This document shows, piece after piece, positions 13,348 to 26,410 of a DNA stretch of 64,000 nt. Each line of letters begins with the position of its first letter. Within the stretch, counting starts at the first letter, position 1. The notes beneath the pieces were generated by a model, which was given only the letters and a program-made list of their open reading frames with translations, did not search any database and was not told the origin of the DNA. Made by a program: the position numbers and the translations under genes. Source of the stretch: Patagioenas fasciata (lineage: Eukaryota; Chordata; Aves; Columbiformes; Columbidae); NCBI RefSeq assembly GCF_037038585.1, contig NC_092520.1, positions 1,951,001 to 2,015,000 of the forward strand, in the 5' to 3' direction.

Positions 13348-13950
13348 ATTTGAGGTAATGAGGTTTCTCGGTTGTTACTTAACCCAGAGGCTGCTGATGC
13401 TTGTGTTTGGTCAACACTGGACGTATATTCAAAGGACACATGTTCTTCTTTCTGTATGGTGGCAAAGTCCTTCATAGAACCACCCAAGATGTCCCTCATC
13501 CAGCACCCCACCATAGCCCAATGTCATCTCATAATGAATTGTGCTGGTGATGTCCCCATGTCCATAGTTGTGTGTTCCCCTGGACAGGTTCCGTCTCCCA
13601 GCAGGACCAGCTGCACCATTTTCCCCTCTACACCTGCCTTGGAGGTCTCCATGTCTTATGTTTTCCCACCCTGGGCATAGCAAGTCCATGAAGTCTAAGG
13701 GAATTCGAGCCACAGCAGCAATTTCCCTTAAGACCTTTGACAATAGAAATGTAGTTTCAAAGGGAAAAATACAAAGGATTTAAAAGCAAACAGTGCTCTC
13801 ACCTGTCCCGCACAGCTCACACTGGGGAATTTGGTCCCTCTCCCACCACAGACCACAGATGGATGTGCAGCATCTTTGCCTGCTTCTCCAGCCCCCCCTG
13901 CTCCACCCCAGCACCCCTCCTTCTTCATAGGCAAAGCTCCTTCCCTCATT
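13348..13950. other. Non-coding; no gene seen
   Basis: Unique sequence; no exon or repeat recognised. Confidence 0.5.
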
Positions 13951-14382
13951 TCATAGAGTCATCAATGTCCTGAGCTGGAAGGACCCACAAGGATCATGGA
14001 GCCCAACTCCTGTCCCTGCACAGGACACCCCACAGGTCACACCATGTGTCTGATGGCATTGTCCAAATGCTTCTTGAACACTGTCAGGCTTGGGGCCGTA
14101 ACGCCTCCCTGGGGAGCCTGTTCTAGTGTCCAGCACCTTCTGGGTGAAGAACCTTTTCCTAACATCCAACCTGACCCTCCCCATCACATCTTCTGCCATT
14201 CCCTTGGGTTCTGTTGTTGGTGACCAGGGAGAAGAGCACAGCACCTGCCCCTCCTTCTCCCCTTGTGAGGAAGTTGCAGCCCCATGAGGTCTCCCCTCAG
14301 TCCCCTCCTCTCTAGGGTGAACAAACCAAGTGACTTTAGCTGCTCCTCACATGGATTCCCCTCTAAACTCTTCACCAACTTC
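13951..14382 (-). mobile_element. CR1 fragment, group D
   Basis: The 3' end lies at 13951 (TCATAGAGTCATCAATGTCC); about 430 bases, the longest group D copy here. Confidence 0.9.
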
Positions 14383-15203
14383 TAAATTTCTAAGGCAATC
14401 CAGCTTCTTCTCGTCTCCCGTATTCATGGACTGATTCCTGTCCCTGCAGTTGTTTGCTAACAAGTCCCTTGCCAGATTTCTTCCTTGCCCTTATCATTCC
14501 TCGGGGTCCTTTCCTATCCCCACCCTGTGCAAGCCAAGCATCAGAAAGGTCTGAAGTCACCTGCAATCATCTGAGAAGGGGACAGCTTGTACAACACGTC
14601 CATGAACCCCCAGGAGGACCTGGGCAGGTGGATGGTTAGGCAGTGAGGGAACCCATCTGGCACTACTGTTCACTTGGAAACAAAGGATGGGTTTGAAATC
14701 CTTCAGACACGAGACTGCCTGACATCATTGCAGAGCTGACAGCCATCCACTGCCTCAAACCTGCTCATCTGTGTCCCCGATGTTAACAGAGCATATGGTC
14801 CCCATCCATCTTTCTAACAGCCCAGGTCCAAGCTGGCAGCGTCATTGAATCCCTTTAGCTCCTGCGCAGCCTCCGTGAGCTCCCATTTGGGAGCAGAAGC
14901 AGCAGAGCATGAGTCAGGTTCATCTCCTTCCTCCCACACTTGCTACAGGGCCATGGCCACACGCTGCTGTTCTCCCTCTGGGATGACACAGTCCCAGGAA
15001 CAATGACAGTTCCCTGCTGGGACTCATCCCAGTTCATGATTCTCTGCAAGAAGGAGGTATGGCTTTTCTCCTCTAGATGATGACGACCCTAAGACAAGAC
15101 ATCAACCCAGAATGAGCCCCAGGTGCTGCTTCAGTCCTGAGAGGGGTCTCTTAGGTTTACCTGCAGACCCTATGCATACGTAGAGGCATTTGCTAACAGG
15201 ATT
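14383..15203. other. Non-coding; no gene seen
   Basis: Unique sequence; no exon or repeat recognised. Confidence 0.5.
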
Positions 15204-15604
15204 TCATAGAATCATAGAACAATCTGGGTTGAAGGGACCTTCCCAGCTCCCCCAGTGCCACCCCTGCCATGAGCAGGGACATCTTCACCAGCTCAGGTTG
15301 CTCAGAGCCCCGTCCAGCCTGGCCTGGGATGTCTCCAGAGATGGTTCATCCACCACCTCTCTGCCCAACCTGGGCCACGCTCTCACCACCCTCAGGGCAA
15401 CAATTTCTTCCTCATGTCTGGCCTGAATCTCCCTCCTTTAGTTTAAAACCATCACCCCTTGTTCTGTCCCAACAGGCCCTGCTCAAAAGTCTGTCCTCAT
15501 CTTTCTTCTTGGTCCCTTTTAAGTCTGGAAAGGCGGCACCAAGGTCTCCCCGGAGCTTCTGTTCTCCAGCTGAACACCCCAACTCTCTCAGCCTGTCCTC
15601 ATAG
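15204..15604 (-). mobile_element. CR1 fragment, group C
   Basis: 3' end TCATAGAATCATAGAACAATC, with the body through the CTCTCAGCCTGTCCTCATA segment. Confidence 0.9.
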
Positions 15605-17332
15605 GATATGAATACAGAGATGTCATCAAACCATCAGTTTCCAATACGGGGCACTGCATGTCTCAGAGGCTCAACAATAGCCCCTTTTTCATGGAGTATT
15701 TCCTCATTTGCTTGTGCCACTCCTTTTATCTGTAGCTCTCCCACCAGCTCCATCCCAGTTGCTGACACCTTTAGCACTGGGGAGTCCAAAGTGACGCAGA
15801 ATCTTCACCACCTACGCAGTATGCATCTATATTTTCAATCCATGTGTACGCACGTATGTTTCAGCTCAGTCACTTGATGCTTTTGGGCCATTTTTGACAC
15901 AGGTCTCACCCCGTCGTTTCCCAGCGGCAGAGCGCTGCTGTCCCCTGAGTGCGAACTTGCTGAGAACTCGTTAACAGGAAAATACCTCGTTAAGTGCAAG
16001 GATCATAATGATCCTCCCCAAAGTGCCAGGGGATTTACTGGCAGATCGAGCAATTATCTGTACTGTATTCTGTTTCCCCATGTCTCTATCATGTGCTACC
16101 ACTACTAACCCTCTCTCTTGTCCTCTTCTCACCCCCAACCCTTTCTCTGAACCTCTAAGTCTCTAAATTTACTTCTAGTTCCTGACTTTAACATCAGTAT
16201 GAGCCATTAGTTTCACCCTTTCCCTCTCTGTGTTTGCAAACTCCACTGATTCTGACATTTAAAAAATAAACAAACCAGGCTAAAAGCTTCTGGTCCTTGC
16301 AAGAATAATGATTGCAAGAGCCTGCCTGTGACCAAACTAACTGATGTTCACAAGCAAAATACGTGTGAATAATCCAGAATGCTTGCTGGCAGCCTTTTAA
16401 AGATAAAACAGAGCAGTCATGGGCTAAAAACGAGAGATGGTACAAGCAGACGAGGTAAACGCCTGGAATAAAATCACAAAAGACAGGAAAATGTGTCCCT
16501 TAGATGCAACAGCTTCTGCTTTTGCAGTGGTGGGAATAGAGGAGCTTCATCTCAGCTGGGATCACGAACATCCAAGAGGTCATGGTTTGTAGAAGAGGGA
16601 TGAGTGGGAGGTTTAATTGGTTGCATTTTTATTATTTTGGCTGGGAAAACGAGAATTTATGTCCCTTGGGAAATCCCAACACCCACCTTCATCCCTAATG
16701 GAACTGTCAAAATACAGAAACTCCCCATTGAGCAGATGGACAAGGACAAAATATTAAGCAATATCAGAAATTCTGGCTTTTTTTCTTATTTAGACCCGAA
16801 CAAAATTGGTCTGACTGCTCTAGTAAGTCACAGGAGTAGAAATGCAGGTGCTTCATAACTTTTCTGAGTTTTTCTCTGTTTCTCAGAGCACAACACATGG
16901 AGCTCACTGCAGATCAGTCAGGTCCCTCTCCTGGTCTAAAGGATGAGGTAGAGAGGAGCAACAAGCTCCTCATCTCCTCTAACGTCCTCACAGCGATAAA
17001 CGTCAAATTGACTCAAACCCAAAGGACTGTGATTCAACAGACAAAAGTGACTCAGTTTGGGGTCACCTCAGCCCGCAGCGAAAAACCTCACTCCTCTTTC
17101 CGTGCTATCAGGGAAAGGATTTCAGCACAAAACTCTGCAGGGACGGATGCGACGTTTCCCATTAGAAACATCTCCGGTGGCACCATGGTCAAGGGGCTCA
17201 ACAAGCCAAAATGCCAAGCATCTCCAAGGCTGTTGGTGTCCACAGGTCATGATGTCTACATGCATCTTTTTGGTTTCTTCCTGAAGGGTGGTCCTGAGAC
17301 CTTTCCAGCTGGAAGACAATTGACCCAGGATA
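15605..17332. other. Non-coding; one orphan frame at 16897
   Basis: From ATG 16897 a + frame stays open for about 145 codons of non-repeat sequence before entering the next CR1 copy (stop at 17437-17439). It matches no family I recognise. The rest is unique, AT-rich at 16150-16420. Confidence 0.4.
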
Positions 17333-17717
17333 GAATTTCAGGGATTGAAAGGGCCCTGGAAAGCTCATCCAGTGCAATCCCCCCATGGAGCAGGAACACC
17401 CAGCTGAGGTTCCACAGGAAGGTGTCCAGGCGGGTTTGAATGTCTGCAGAGAAGGAGACTCCACAACCTCCCTGGGCAGCCTGGGCCAGGCTCTGACACC
17501 CTCACCAGGAACAAGTTTCTTCTCATATTCAAGTGGAACCTCCTGTGTTCCAGTTTGCACCCTTTGCCCCTTGTCCTGTCACTGGTTGTCACCGAGAAGA
17601 GCCTGGCTCCATGCTCCTGACACTTCCCCTTTACATTTATTTATAACCATGAATGAGTCACCCCTCAGTCTCCTCTTCTCCAAACTAAAGAGACCCAGTT
17701 CCCTTTCCTCGTAAGGG
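17333..17717 (-). mobile_element. CR1 fragment, group B
   Basis: Group B signature at 17433-17450 in reverse complement; the 3' end is partly decayed. Confidence 0.9.
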
Positions 17718-17882
17718 GGACCCAGGATAGCCCCATGGTGGTGTGATGGCAAATGAAGCATTGGTGGTTTTCTCTCCATGGGGTGATAAAGAGGAATGAG
17801 CTCCAGTGCAACCATTCACCTTTCCAGTGTGCTCCCAGTATTCATCCACCCAAGCGCAGTGAGTTCGCAGGGTAGTTGCATT

Positions 17883-18112
17883 TCATAGAATCGTAGAGTC
17901 ACAGAATAGTTTGGGTTGAAGGGACCTTCCCAGCTCCCCCAGTGCCACCCCTGCCATGACAGGGACATCTTCACCAGCTCAGGGTGCTCAGAGCCCCGTC
18001 CAGCCTGGCCTGGGATGTCTCCAGGGATGGTTCAGCCACCACCTCTCTGCCCAACCTGGGCCAGGCTCTCACCACCTTAATTGTAAAAAGTTTCTTCTTG
18101 TCTTTCCATTGA
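17883..18112 (-). mobile_element. CR1 fragment, group C
   Basis: 3' end TCATAGAATCGTAGAGTCAC; clear homology fades after about 18080. Confidence 0.85.
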
Positions 18113-18828
18113 AGAGACTAAATAGGTCACATCCCCTGCTGAGCTTCATTAACATGCACAGGTAGCACAGCTCAAAAATAGCCTTTTTCTGACCCCCCAA
18201 TGAGGACCTGTCCCTCTTGGGCAGCAGGGACTGGTGAGGGAAAGCAGAGCTGTGGGAAGCTTCGTTAGTTAATGAGGCTGAAAGTTGAACTCTCCTCTTT
18301 TGCCAAGCTTTTAAGTGAATATTTGGGACCTGGAGCAGTTTCAGGATGAAAACCACTGCTTTTTTTCTTTTTTCTTTTAATTGAATTTGAGGAGGATTTA
18401 TAAGGTAGATTGTACTCCCCGATCAGCTCCCTAAAAGAGAGAGGAAATCAGAAGAAGAGTGATCTCCCCAGAAAACTGACCCAAAATGGTATAAATGTGC
18501 TAAAGGCAAAGCAGGTCCCCAACCCACCCCCCTGCTGTGTCCCCAGATTTGGAGACATCCCTGCCCCTCCTCGAGTGGCTGCAGGAGGGGGAGCAGGTTG
18601 TCCCAGGAACCCAACTACTGATGGAGCAAATTGTGCATCTTATGTTTTTGAACTGTTTTCAAGGAAAAGTGATCTTGTGGTTAAAAAGACAGGAGGAATG
18701 AAGGATTTAGGGTTTTACTCTCAGGTCTGCCACTGTCACTGGTAGAGCAATGAGCTCTCCTGTGCCCCCCAGCAGTAGGGTTGTCTGAGAGCTGCACTTC
18801 CAGCCAGCAGGTCTACAGGTGATAGTCA
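18113..18828. other. Non-coding; no gene seen
   Basis: Unique sequence with a T-rich tract at 18360-18380; no exon recognised. Confidence 0.5.
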
Positions 18829-19372
18829 GAATCATTTTGGGTGGAAGACACCCTGAAGAAAATCAAGCCCGACCATTGCCCCAGCCCTGGCACTGCCCCA
18901 TGTCCTGAGAACCTCATGTCCATCTGTCCAGCCCTCCAGGGATGGTGACTCCAGCACTGCCCTGGGCAGCCTGTTCCAATGCCCCACAGCCCTCTGGGGA
19001 AGAAATTGTTCCCACATCCAACCTCAACCTCCCCTGGCGCAACTTGAGGCCGTTTCCTCTGCTCCTGGCGCTTGTTCCTGGGGAGCAGAGCCCGACCCCC
19101 CTGGCTCCAAGCTCCTTTCAGGCAGTTCAGAGATCAGAAGGTCTCCCCTCAGCTCCTGTTCTCCAGCTGAACCCCCCAGGTCCCTCAGCCGCTCCCATCA
19201 CACTTGTGCTCCAGCCCCTCACCAGCTCCGTTCCCTTCTCTCCACTCGCTCCAGCACCTCAAGGCCTTTCTTGCTGTGAGGGTCCCAAAACTGACCCCAG
19301 GATTGGCGGTTTGGCCTCCCCAGGTCCCAGCACAGGGACGGTCACTGCCCTGGGCCTGCTGGCCACACTACT
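18829..19372 (-). mobile_element. CR1 fragment, group A, long
   Basis: About 540 bases from the decayed 3' end to the GGGCCTGCTGGCCACAC segment. Very close to the copies at 31672-32532 and 63458-64000, so likely a young group. Confidence 0.9.
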
Positions 19373-19504
19373 TCTAATTATTCAAATTCAAACCAAACCG
19401 ACAATGACACTTCTTTACTTTCATAAAGAGGGAGCTGCATCTCCCAGATGACCAGGAAAGCACATTCTGGGGACAGGACAGAGGAGGCTGCACTGGGCAA
19501 ACAG

Positions 19505-19628
19505 CTGTTGTCCAAGCAGTGGACTCTCCACCCCTGGAGGTATTAAAACCTGGGCAGCACAAGGTCCTGAGCAACATGAGCCAGCTGGATCCTTCCTTGC
19601 CTACAATTATTCAATGATTCTGTGATAT
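19505..19628 (+). mobile_element. CR1 3' relic, ungrouped
   Basis: CCCCTGGAGGTATTAAAACC is followed by AGGTCCTGAGCAACATGAGC and an ATTCTGTGATA tail trace. Strongly decayed. Confidence 0.6.
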
Positions 19629-20799
19629 TTCCACTGAAGTCCCCAGCTACCAGGAGTGGGGTGAACCAACACGTGCTCTACAGCATCCTCAACCTCAAGC
19701 TGTTCAAGTGTATCTTCATCTCATGTAGCCCTGGAAACTGCCTTGGGCGAAGTGCATTGTTCTCTTACGGGGGACAGGGAACAACAGCAGTGTTTTTAAT
19801 TTTCAAAAGACTTTATTTGAATCCAGGAGCAGAGTCCTCCGTCCCTTCAGGTGAGCACTGGTCAAGTGGTGAGCACTGGTCAAGTACTCAGCCCTGCTTT
19901 CCTGCCCTGGCATACAAAGTGGGTTCAGAGGGAAAATGTTGGTCTTGCTTTGTCTTCCCTCCTCCTCACGGGACCTGAGCAAAGACAAAACCTTCTGATA
20001 CTGCAGCAAGTCTTGACCTGGAAACCAGCAAGAAAATGCATTTTGCATGCGCCGGGTGCCTGGAAGGATCAGTTACAGGTGTTGGAAGGAACAGGAGGGG
20101 GAGGAAGCGAATGGTTAATGTCCCTTCTCTGAGCCAGTTCCCTTTGCAAATAGCTATTTGCACACTGATGGAGGTGGAAATGAGATCTCTCCATCAGCAG
20201 TCAGCCAAGAAGCTTGGTCGAAATGCTCCTAATTTCTAAGCAAGGCTGGTGTTGTGGGTGTAATTTCCCTACCGAGGCGGGTCTGACCCGTCTCAGACCA
20301 GTTTCCCCCATAGAAGAGGACTGAGGGGACGGGTGAGAAGTGAGTGCTGCTTGCACTGGAGGCTTTGATGGTGGTTCCCATCAGTGGCACTAAACGACAC
20401 CAAATGGGTGATGTTTTCCCTGTCCCTTGACTTCGCTCAGGGTGCACAAGGGCATGTTCTGGCTTTATCCAGGAGCCTGAGCATCTGCAGGCAGTAGGGA
20501 TGGCACAGCCCCAGATCTGGGCAGGCCAGGAGCTGGCTGGGCTTTCCTCTGCATGCACACAGCTGTTGTGACTGTCAGTCTTCACTCAGGAGCTTGAACA
20601 ACAAAGTTTTGGGGAGCTGAATGCTTTGGGTACCCCCCTACTGGGAAACACAACACAGAATATGGATTTATTGCTGGGCACATCTGCACAGCTGTCATAC
20701 TCCCTTCTTGATGCTTCTCCCTCTCTGCTCCCTGCTTCGTTAGCCACACTGAACACGTGTGTCAGCTCTCCGTCTTGTTCGTGGTTGCTAACCACTTGC
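19629..20799. other. Non-coding; exact 18-bp duplication inside
   Basis: Unique sequence with the duplication at 19850-19885; no exon recognised. Confidence 0.5.
19850..19885 (+). repeat. Exact 18-bp tandem duplication
   Basis: The unit GGTGAGCACTGGTCAAGT occurs twice without a mismatch, a recent slippage-type duplication in unique sequence. Confidence 0.9.
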
Positions 20800-20925
20800 C
20801 AGTGACAGGCTGGAGAAGTGGGTCCATGTGAACCTCATGAGGTTCAGCAAGGCCAAGTGCAAAGCCTGGCACCTGAGTAGGGGCAACCCCTGGTGTCAAT
20901 CCAGGCTGGAGATGCAGGGATGTCC
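20800..20925 (+). mobile_element. CR1 ORF2-end fragment
   Basis: Matches the CR1 reverse-transcriptase downstream segment (ATGAGGTTCAGCAAGGCCAA, then TGGCACCTGAGTAGGGGCAA); both ends are truncated. Confidence 0.75.
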
Positions 20926-21409
20926 CATAAGGACAACTTCGAGTTATTCCTCTCAGTTGCCTTTTGGCACGTGGCAACTAGTTTTCATGACACTCCCTCT
21001 CTCTCCATACAGATATATATATATATCTATAAACATTGCAGTGCTGTGATTTTTGGTCCTTCAGCCACTTGGAACACATAAACCACACTGAGCAATGGTT
21101 TTGTGTTTCTGCAAGAAACACTCAAACCCTGGACTTGAAGCTATGTTTTCTGAGGAAGTCATTTAGGAACCGGACAGGCTGACCTAACTTCTTGGAAAAA
21201 AATGAAAAAAGATATCTGAGGAAAACATCCTGAGTTAATTGTGGGCCTGGTGACATGCATGGTCAGGTCAGCTCTGCCTTTGGGGGTAAAAACAAGTAGT
21301 TCAATGGGAAACACAGAACTGGAAGAGAGGATTTTCTCTCCTTGGCCACGGGCTGCAGCCAGGATGATGCCTGGCAATGTCAGGAGAACAACCGGAAATG
21401 GCTTTGTTG
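20926..21409. other. Non-coding; short AT repeat
   Basis: Contains the AT repeat at 21012-21027; nothing else recognised. Confidence 0.5.
21012..21027 (+). repeat. Short (AT)n repeat
   Basis: About eight AT dinucleotides in an AT-rich stretch. A similar run of five lies at 621-630. Confidence 0.85.
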
Positions 21410-22170
21410 GGGCTGGTCCCATCCTGATGCTGCTGCACCTGGTCAGGGCAATCCCCGGTGTCAGTCCAGGCTGGGGATGGAGGGATGGAGAGCAGCCCCC
21501 AGGAGAAGGACTTGGGGGTGCTGGGGGTGAAAGATTGGCCATGAGCCGGCAACGTGCGCTTGCAGCCCAGAAATCTACCCATGTCCTGGGCTGCATCCCC
21601 AGCAGCGTGAGCAGCAGGTGGAGGGAGGGGATTCTGCCCCTCTGCTCCGCTCTGGTGAGACCCCCCTGCAGTGCTGGTCCAGCTCTGGGTCCTCAGCACA
21701 GGACACACATGGAGCTGCTGGAGAGGGGCCAGAGGAGCCCCAGGAATGATGCGAGGCTGGAACAGCTCTGCTGGGAGGACAGGTTGAGAGAGCTGGGGTG
21801 TTCAGCTGGAGAAGAGAAGCTCTGGGGAGACCTTAGTGCAGCCTTTCCTGACTTAAAAGTGTCCAAGAAGAAAGATGGGGACAGACTTTTGAGCAGGGCC
21901 TGTTGCGACAGGACAAGGGGTGATGGTTTTAAACTAAAGGAGGGAGATTCAGGCCAGACATGAGGAAGAAATTGTTGCCCTGAGGGTGGTGAGAGCCTGG
22001 CCCAGGTTGGGCAGAGGTGGTGGCTGAACCATCCCTGGAGACATCCCAGGCCAGGCTGGACGGGGCTCTGAGCACCCTGAGCTGGTGAAGATGTCCCTGT
22101 CATGGCAGGGGACTGGAGTGGGTGAGGTTTGAAGGTCCGTTCCCGCACAAACTGTTCTATGATTCTATGA
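21410..22170 (+). mobile_element. CR1 fragment, group C, long
   Basis: About 760 bases from the GGGCAATCCCCGGTGTCAG segment to TTCTATGATTCTATGA. A partial open frame over the ORF2 end is not a gene. Confidence 0.9.
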
Positions 22171-23671
22171 CCTCCCATGGTCTCCCCACCACAACCACAT
22201 GGGCTGGATGGAGGAGAGCAGGAGTGTTTGATCTGCCCTGGGAAATGAGGGATCTAGCAAGTGCTTGTGCAGTCCGTGCACGTCAGGCTCTGCTGAACTG
22301 CTCTGTGGAGGATGCTGGCATTCCATCAGATAATGAGGATTTCCTGCCTGGGTTATCAATAACTCCAAATACCTTCTGAAGAGTTCCCCCTCGTGCTGCC
22401 TCAGGAACGTGCCAGGATTGCTCAGCACTAGGAATGACACAGGGGCTTTTCCAAGGACCATGTGTGAGCTGGATGCTTCACAGACCTCATTCTTTGATGA
22501 CAGTGTCCCCACATCCAGGAAAGGGTGAAAACCCCAGGACAAGATCAGGGAAGGAAAACCAACCTCATCCATCACCTGCTCTTGCTAGCAAATGCAAAGC
22601 CAACTGGTGGGACTTGCAACCAGGGAAATTCAGCCTGGACAAGACAGAGCAGGCTGTTGCATGACGCCTTGGTGAGGTCAAGGCTGGAAATGATGCTGCA
22701 TTCACCAGGATGTGCAGAGCATCAGGTAAACCGGGGGTGGTGACCCCATCCTCCTCCATCCCTTTGTACCACCATGGCTGTCCCATGGTGTTTCTGGGAA
22801 TGGATACGAGCCTTGGCAGAGTTAGACATCAGAGAGATCAAACAGGGTTTACTCATGCCAGCTGAGGTTGTCCAGGCTTTCCAACACTTTCAACCAGGAT
22901 CAGCAATAAGAACAAAAATAATTAAGGTCTGTGTTTGTAGTTACCTGGGCTTAGCTCACCAGTGTTCACAGTGAGTTGTAGATCTGAGTGTAGGACGAAT
23001 TATGCATTTATTTGCTCCGCTCTGTGAATTAAGGTCATGGTCCACTCATGAAAAGTGGAGAGAAAGAGGGAGAGAAAAGCAATACCACTACCCAACCAGC
23101 CCGGTTCAGCTGGGCTCAACACCTTCCTCCCATCAAATCAATTCAAAACCTTCACCTGCTGTTGGCAGTTCAGGTGCAAACTTCAGATTTCCTGCAGGGT
23201 GAAAAGGACTGATTTTTGGCAGAGGAGCCAGGTTTTATGTCAAGTGAAAGCCTTCTGAATATCTCGTGCTGGGGCATGGTTTGTGTGCACCTTGCTGGGC
23301 CCAGGTGTGCTTGCCACCAGGTCCAAAATACAGGTGCAGAATCAGGGAGAGAAGAGGATCGAAGGAGATGCTCACACAACACTTAGATGCTGCACTTCAG
23401 GCTGCTTCATGCCATTCATCTGTGCTGCTGCCAACCCCAGCAACTGTAATTTTCCCAAAGGGATAAATATTGGATTCGTGCTGCTCCTCAGCCCCATAGG
23501 TGACCCCCATGGGGCTGATGTCTGCTCTGTGGTGTGCCTCTGGGTCTGAGTGGGCAACGTCTTCCTCCAGCACTTCAGAAGGAGAGTGAGATAGACCCTG
23601 CCCCACATGATATCCATTCTACTTCATCTTTTATTGTCCCTCCCTCATCCAACAGGAAACATTCAATGTTC
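22171..23671. other. Non-coding; no gene seen
   Basis: Unique sequence; no exon or repeat recognised. Confidence 0.5.
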
Positions 23672-23769
23672 ACCTGGTCTGGATGAAGATGTCCCTGCTC
23701 ATGGCAGGGGTTGGACTGGGTGAGCTTCGATGGTCCCTTCCAACTCAAACTATTCTATGATTCTATGAT
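23672..23769 (+). mobile_element. CR1 3' end, group C
   Basis: Only the last 100 bases: GATGTCCCTGCTCATGGCAG to TTCTATGATTCTATGA. Confidence 0.9.
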
Positions 23770-24984
23770 CAATGATGCGCAATTTTCTCCTCTCCCTTCT
23801 GTGTGGTAATGGCAAACGTGTTGTTCTGGGGTTTTGTTTGTTTCTTTTGTCTGGGTTAGTGGTCTGGAGCAGAGCAAGAGAAAGGCACCTGCTCTGTGCT
23901 TGCTGAAGCTGGGAATGGAAAGCTCAGGCAAGCATCAGCTGGGCAACCAGGTCCGGGAAAATGCATTTCACGGGCTGTTCCGTGTCACACACCGTATCTG
24001 GGTTCAGGGACAAAATAGGGACAAAGCCAAGGAGACAAGAGGTGCAATCTGGGGGTGTCTGATGCTCACGGTTTAGAAGATGTGGGGGACAAAAACAAAG
24101 AGGCATCAATCCACCATGTATCCCCTGGACCAACCTGAACCATCACTATGCAGGGGACCACACGCCTGGGTTGTCAAAAGCTGCCTTACAAAAACTTGGC
24201 TTGAAGCAGCAGCTCTGGGAGTCAGGGGATTACATGAGAACAGCAGTCGCCAAGCCAAAACTGTTATTCTCTCTAGTCCTTCTGCTTCCAGAGGAAAGCC
24301 TGAGAGCATGAGACACCAAAATCACAAATTAGAAGTAGTTAGAATTATTCCTTCATTGTTTTCAGGCCAGGCTGGTAGTGTCAGGGTATGCAGCCAACTC
24401 CTGTCTGTGCAGTTGGCTCCAGGATGTTTGGGGGAACGTTTACCTCCAAAATTTATTTTCCAACATCCCCAGGAGTACCCAAGCTCACATCAAGACTCCA
24501 GGCTGCCCCGAGAGCCCAGCAGCTTCATTACCATCCCTCTCTGAAAGTAGGTAGGGGTCATGAATTCAACCCTGAAATGAAACAAGAAACAAAACCTAGA
24601 ACAGATCTATGATGAGTATTGGATCTGTATTTGCTTTATTTTCAGTGATTTCAAGCAGCTACCCTAAATCCTGACCCTTCCACACACAACAGAAACCACC
24701 AGCCAGGCTCAATGCATCAATAGCCACATACAATCAAATCTGGAATTGCCACCGGTAATATCCCTTCATTTCTCATCCAAATCCCTCCTGGTTGCACTCC
24801 AGGTGGGAACTGCAATGAGACTTGGCATCCCATATCAAGGAAAGGAGATGATTCCCTGCTCCAGTTCATCATTTCAGTTAGTCCTAAGGGAGCAAGGACA
24901 GCACTTGATGCTGGTCCTGACACACCAGAGCAGGTGGACCAACGCCATGGTCACCCTGCCTAGCTTTGTCCTTCTTGATTATCT
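23770..24984. other. Non-coding; no gene seen
   Basis: Unique sequence; the 154-codon frame at 24080-24544 (+) matches nothing I know. Confidence 0.45.
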
Positions 24985-25447
24985 GGAGTACTGAGTCCAA
25001 CTCTGGGTCCTCAGCACAGGACACACATGGAGCTGCTGGAGAGGGGCCAGAGGAGCCCCAGGAATGATGCGAGGCTGGAACAGCTCTGCTGGGGACAGGT
25101 GAGAGAGCTGGGGTGTTCAGCTGGAGAAGAGAAGCTCTGGGGAGACCTTAGTGTGGCCTTAAAAGGGCTGAGAAGAAAGATGGGGACAGACTTTTGAGCA
25201 GGGTCTGTTGTGATAGGACTAGGGGTGATAGTTTAAACAAAAGGAGGGAGATTCAGGTTGGACATGAGGAAGGAATTGTTGCCCTGAGGGTGGTGAAAGC
25301 CTGGCCCAGGTTGGGCAGAGAGGTGGTGGCTGAACCATCTCTGGAGACATCCCAGGCCAGGCTGGACGGGGCTCTGAGCAACCTGAGCTGGTGAAGATGT
25401 CCCTGCTCATGGCAGGGGTGGCACTGGGGGAGCTGGGAAGGTCCCTA
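24985..25447 (+). mobile_element. CR1 fragment, group C, tail missing
   Basis: Runs from CTCTGGGTCCTCAGCACAGG to GGGAGCTGGGAAGGTCCC and stops before the usual tail, about 30 bases from an opposite-strand CR1. Confidence 0.9.
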
Positions 25448-25477
25448 AGAACTTTCTTTATGTACTCTTAAACCCCT

Positions 25478-25646
25478 CCAGGGATGGTGACTCCACCACT
25501 GCCCTGGGCAGCCGCTTCCAATGCCCGACAGCCCTTTCAAGGAAGAAATTTTTCCTAATATCCAATCTAAACCTGCCCTGGAGCAACCTGAGGCTGTTTC
25601 TTCTCATCCTGTCACTTGCTACTTGGGAGAAGAAACCAACACCTTC
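25478..25646 (-). mobile_element. CR1 fragment, A-like, next to purine array
   Basis: Opposite orientation to the copy before it and also lacking its 3' tail. Its 5' side meets the polypurine array. Confidence 0.85.
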
Positions 25647-25649
25647 CAT

Positions 25650-26410
<761 letters not shown>

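Noticed and set aside
18829..19372. Conserved coding frames repeated at several places in the window
   Set aside because: Frames with the same Pro/Leu-rich translation recur wherever group A CR1 lies on that strand, so they are transposon antisense.
21241..21963. 240-codon + frame
   Set aside because: Mostly CR1 body sequence that happens to be open; similar frames occur in other CR1 copies.
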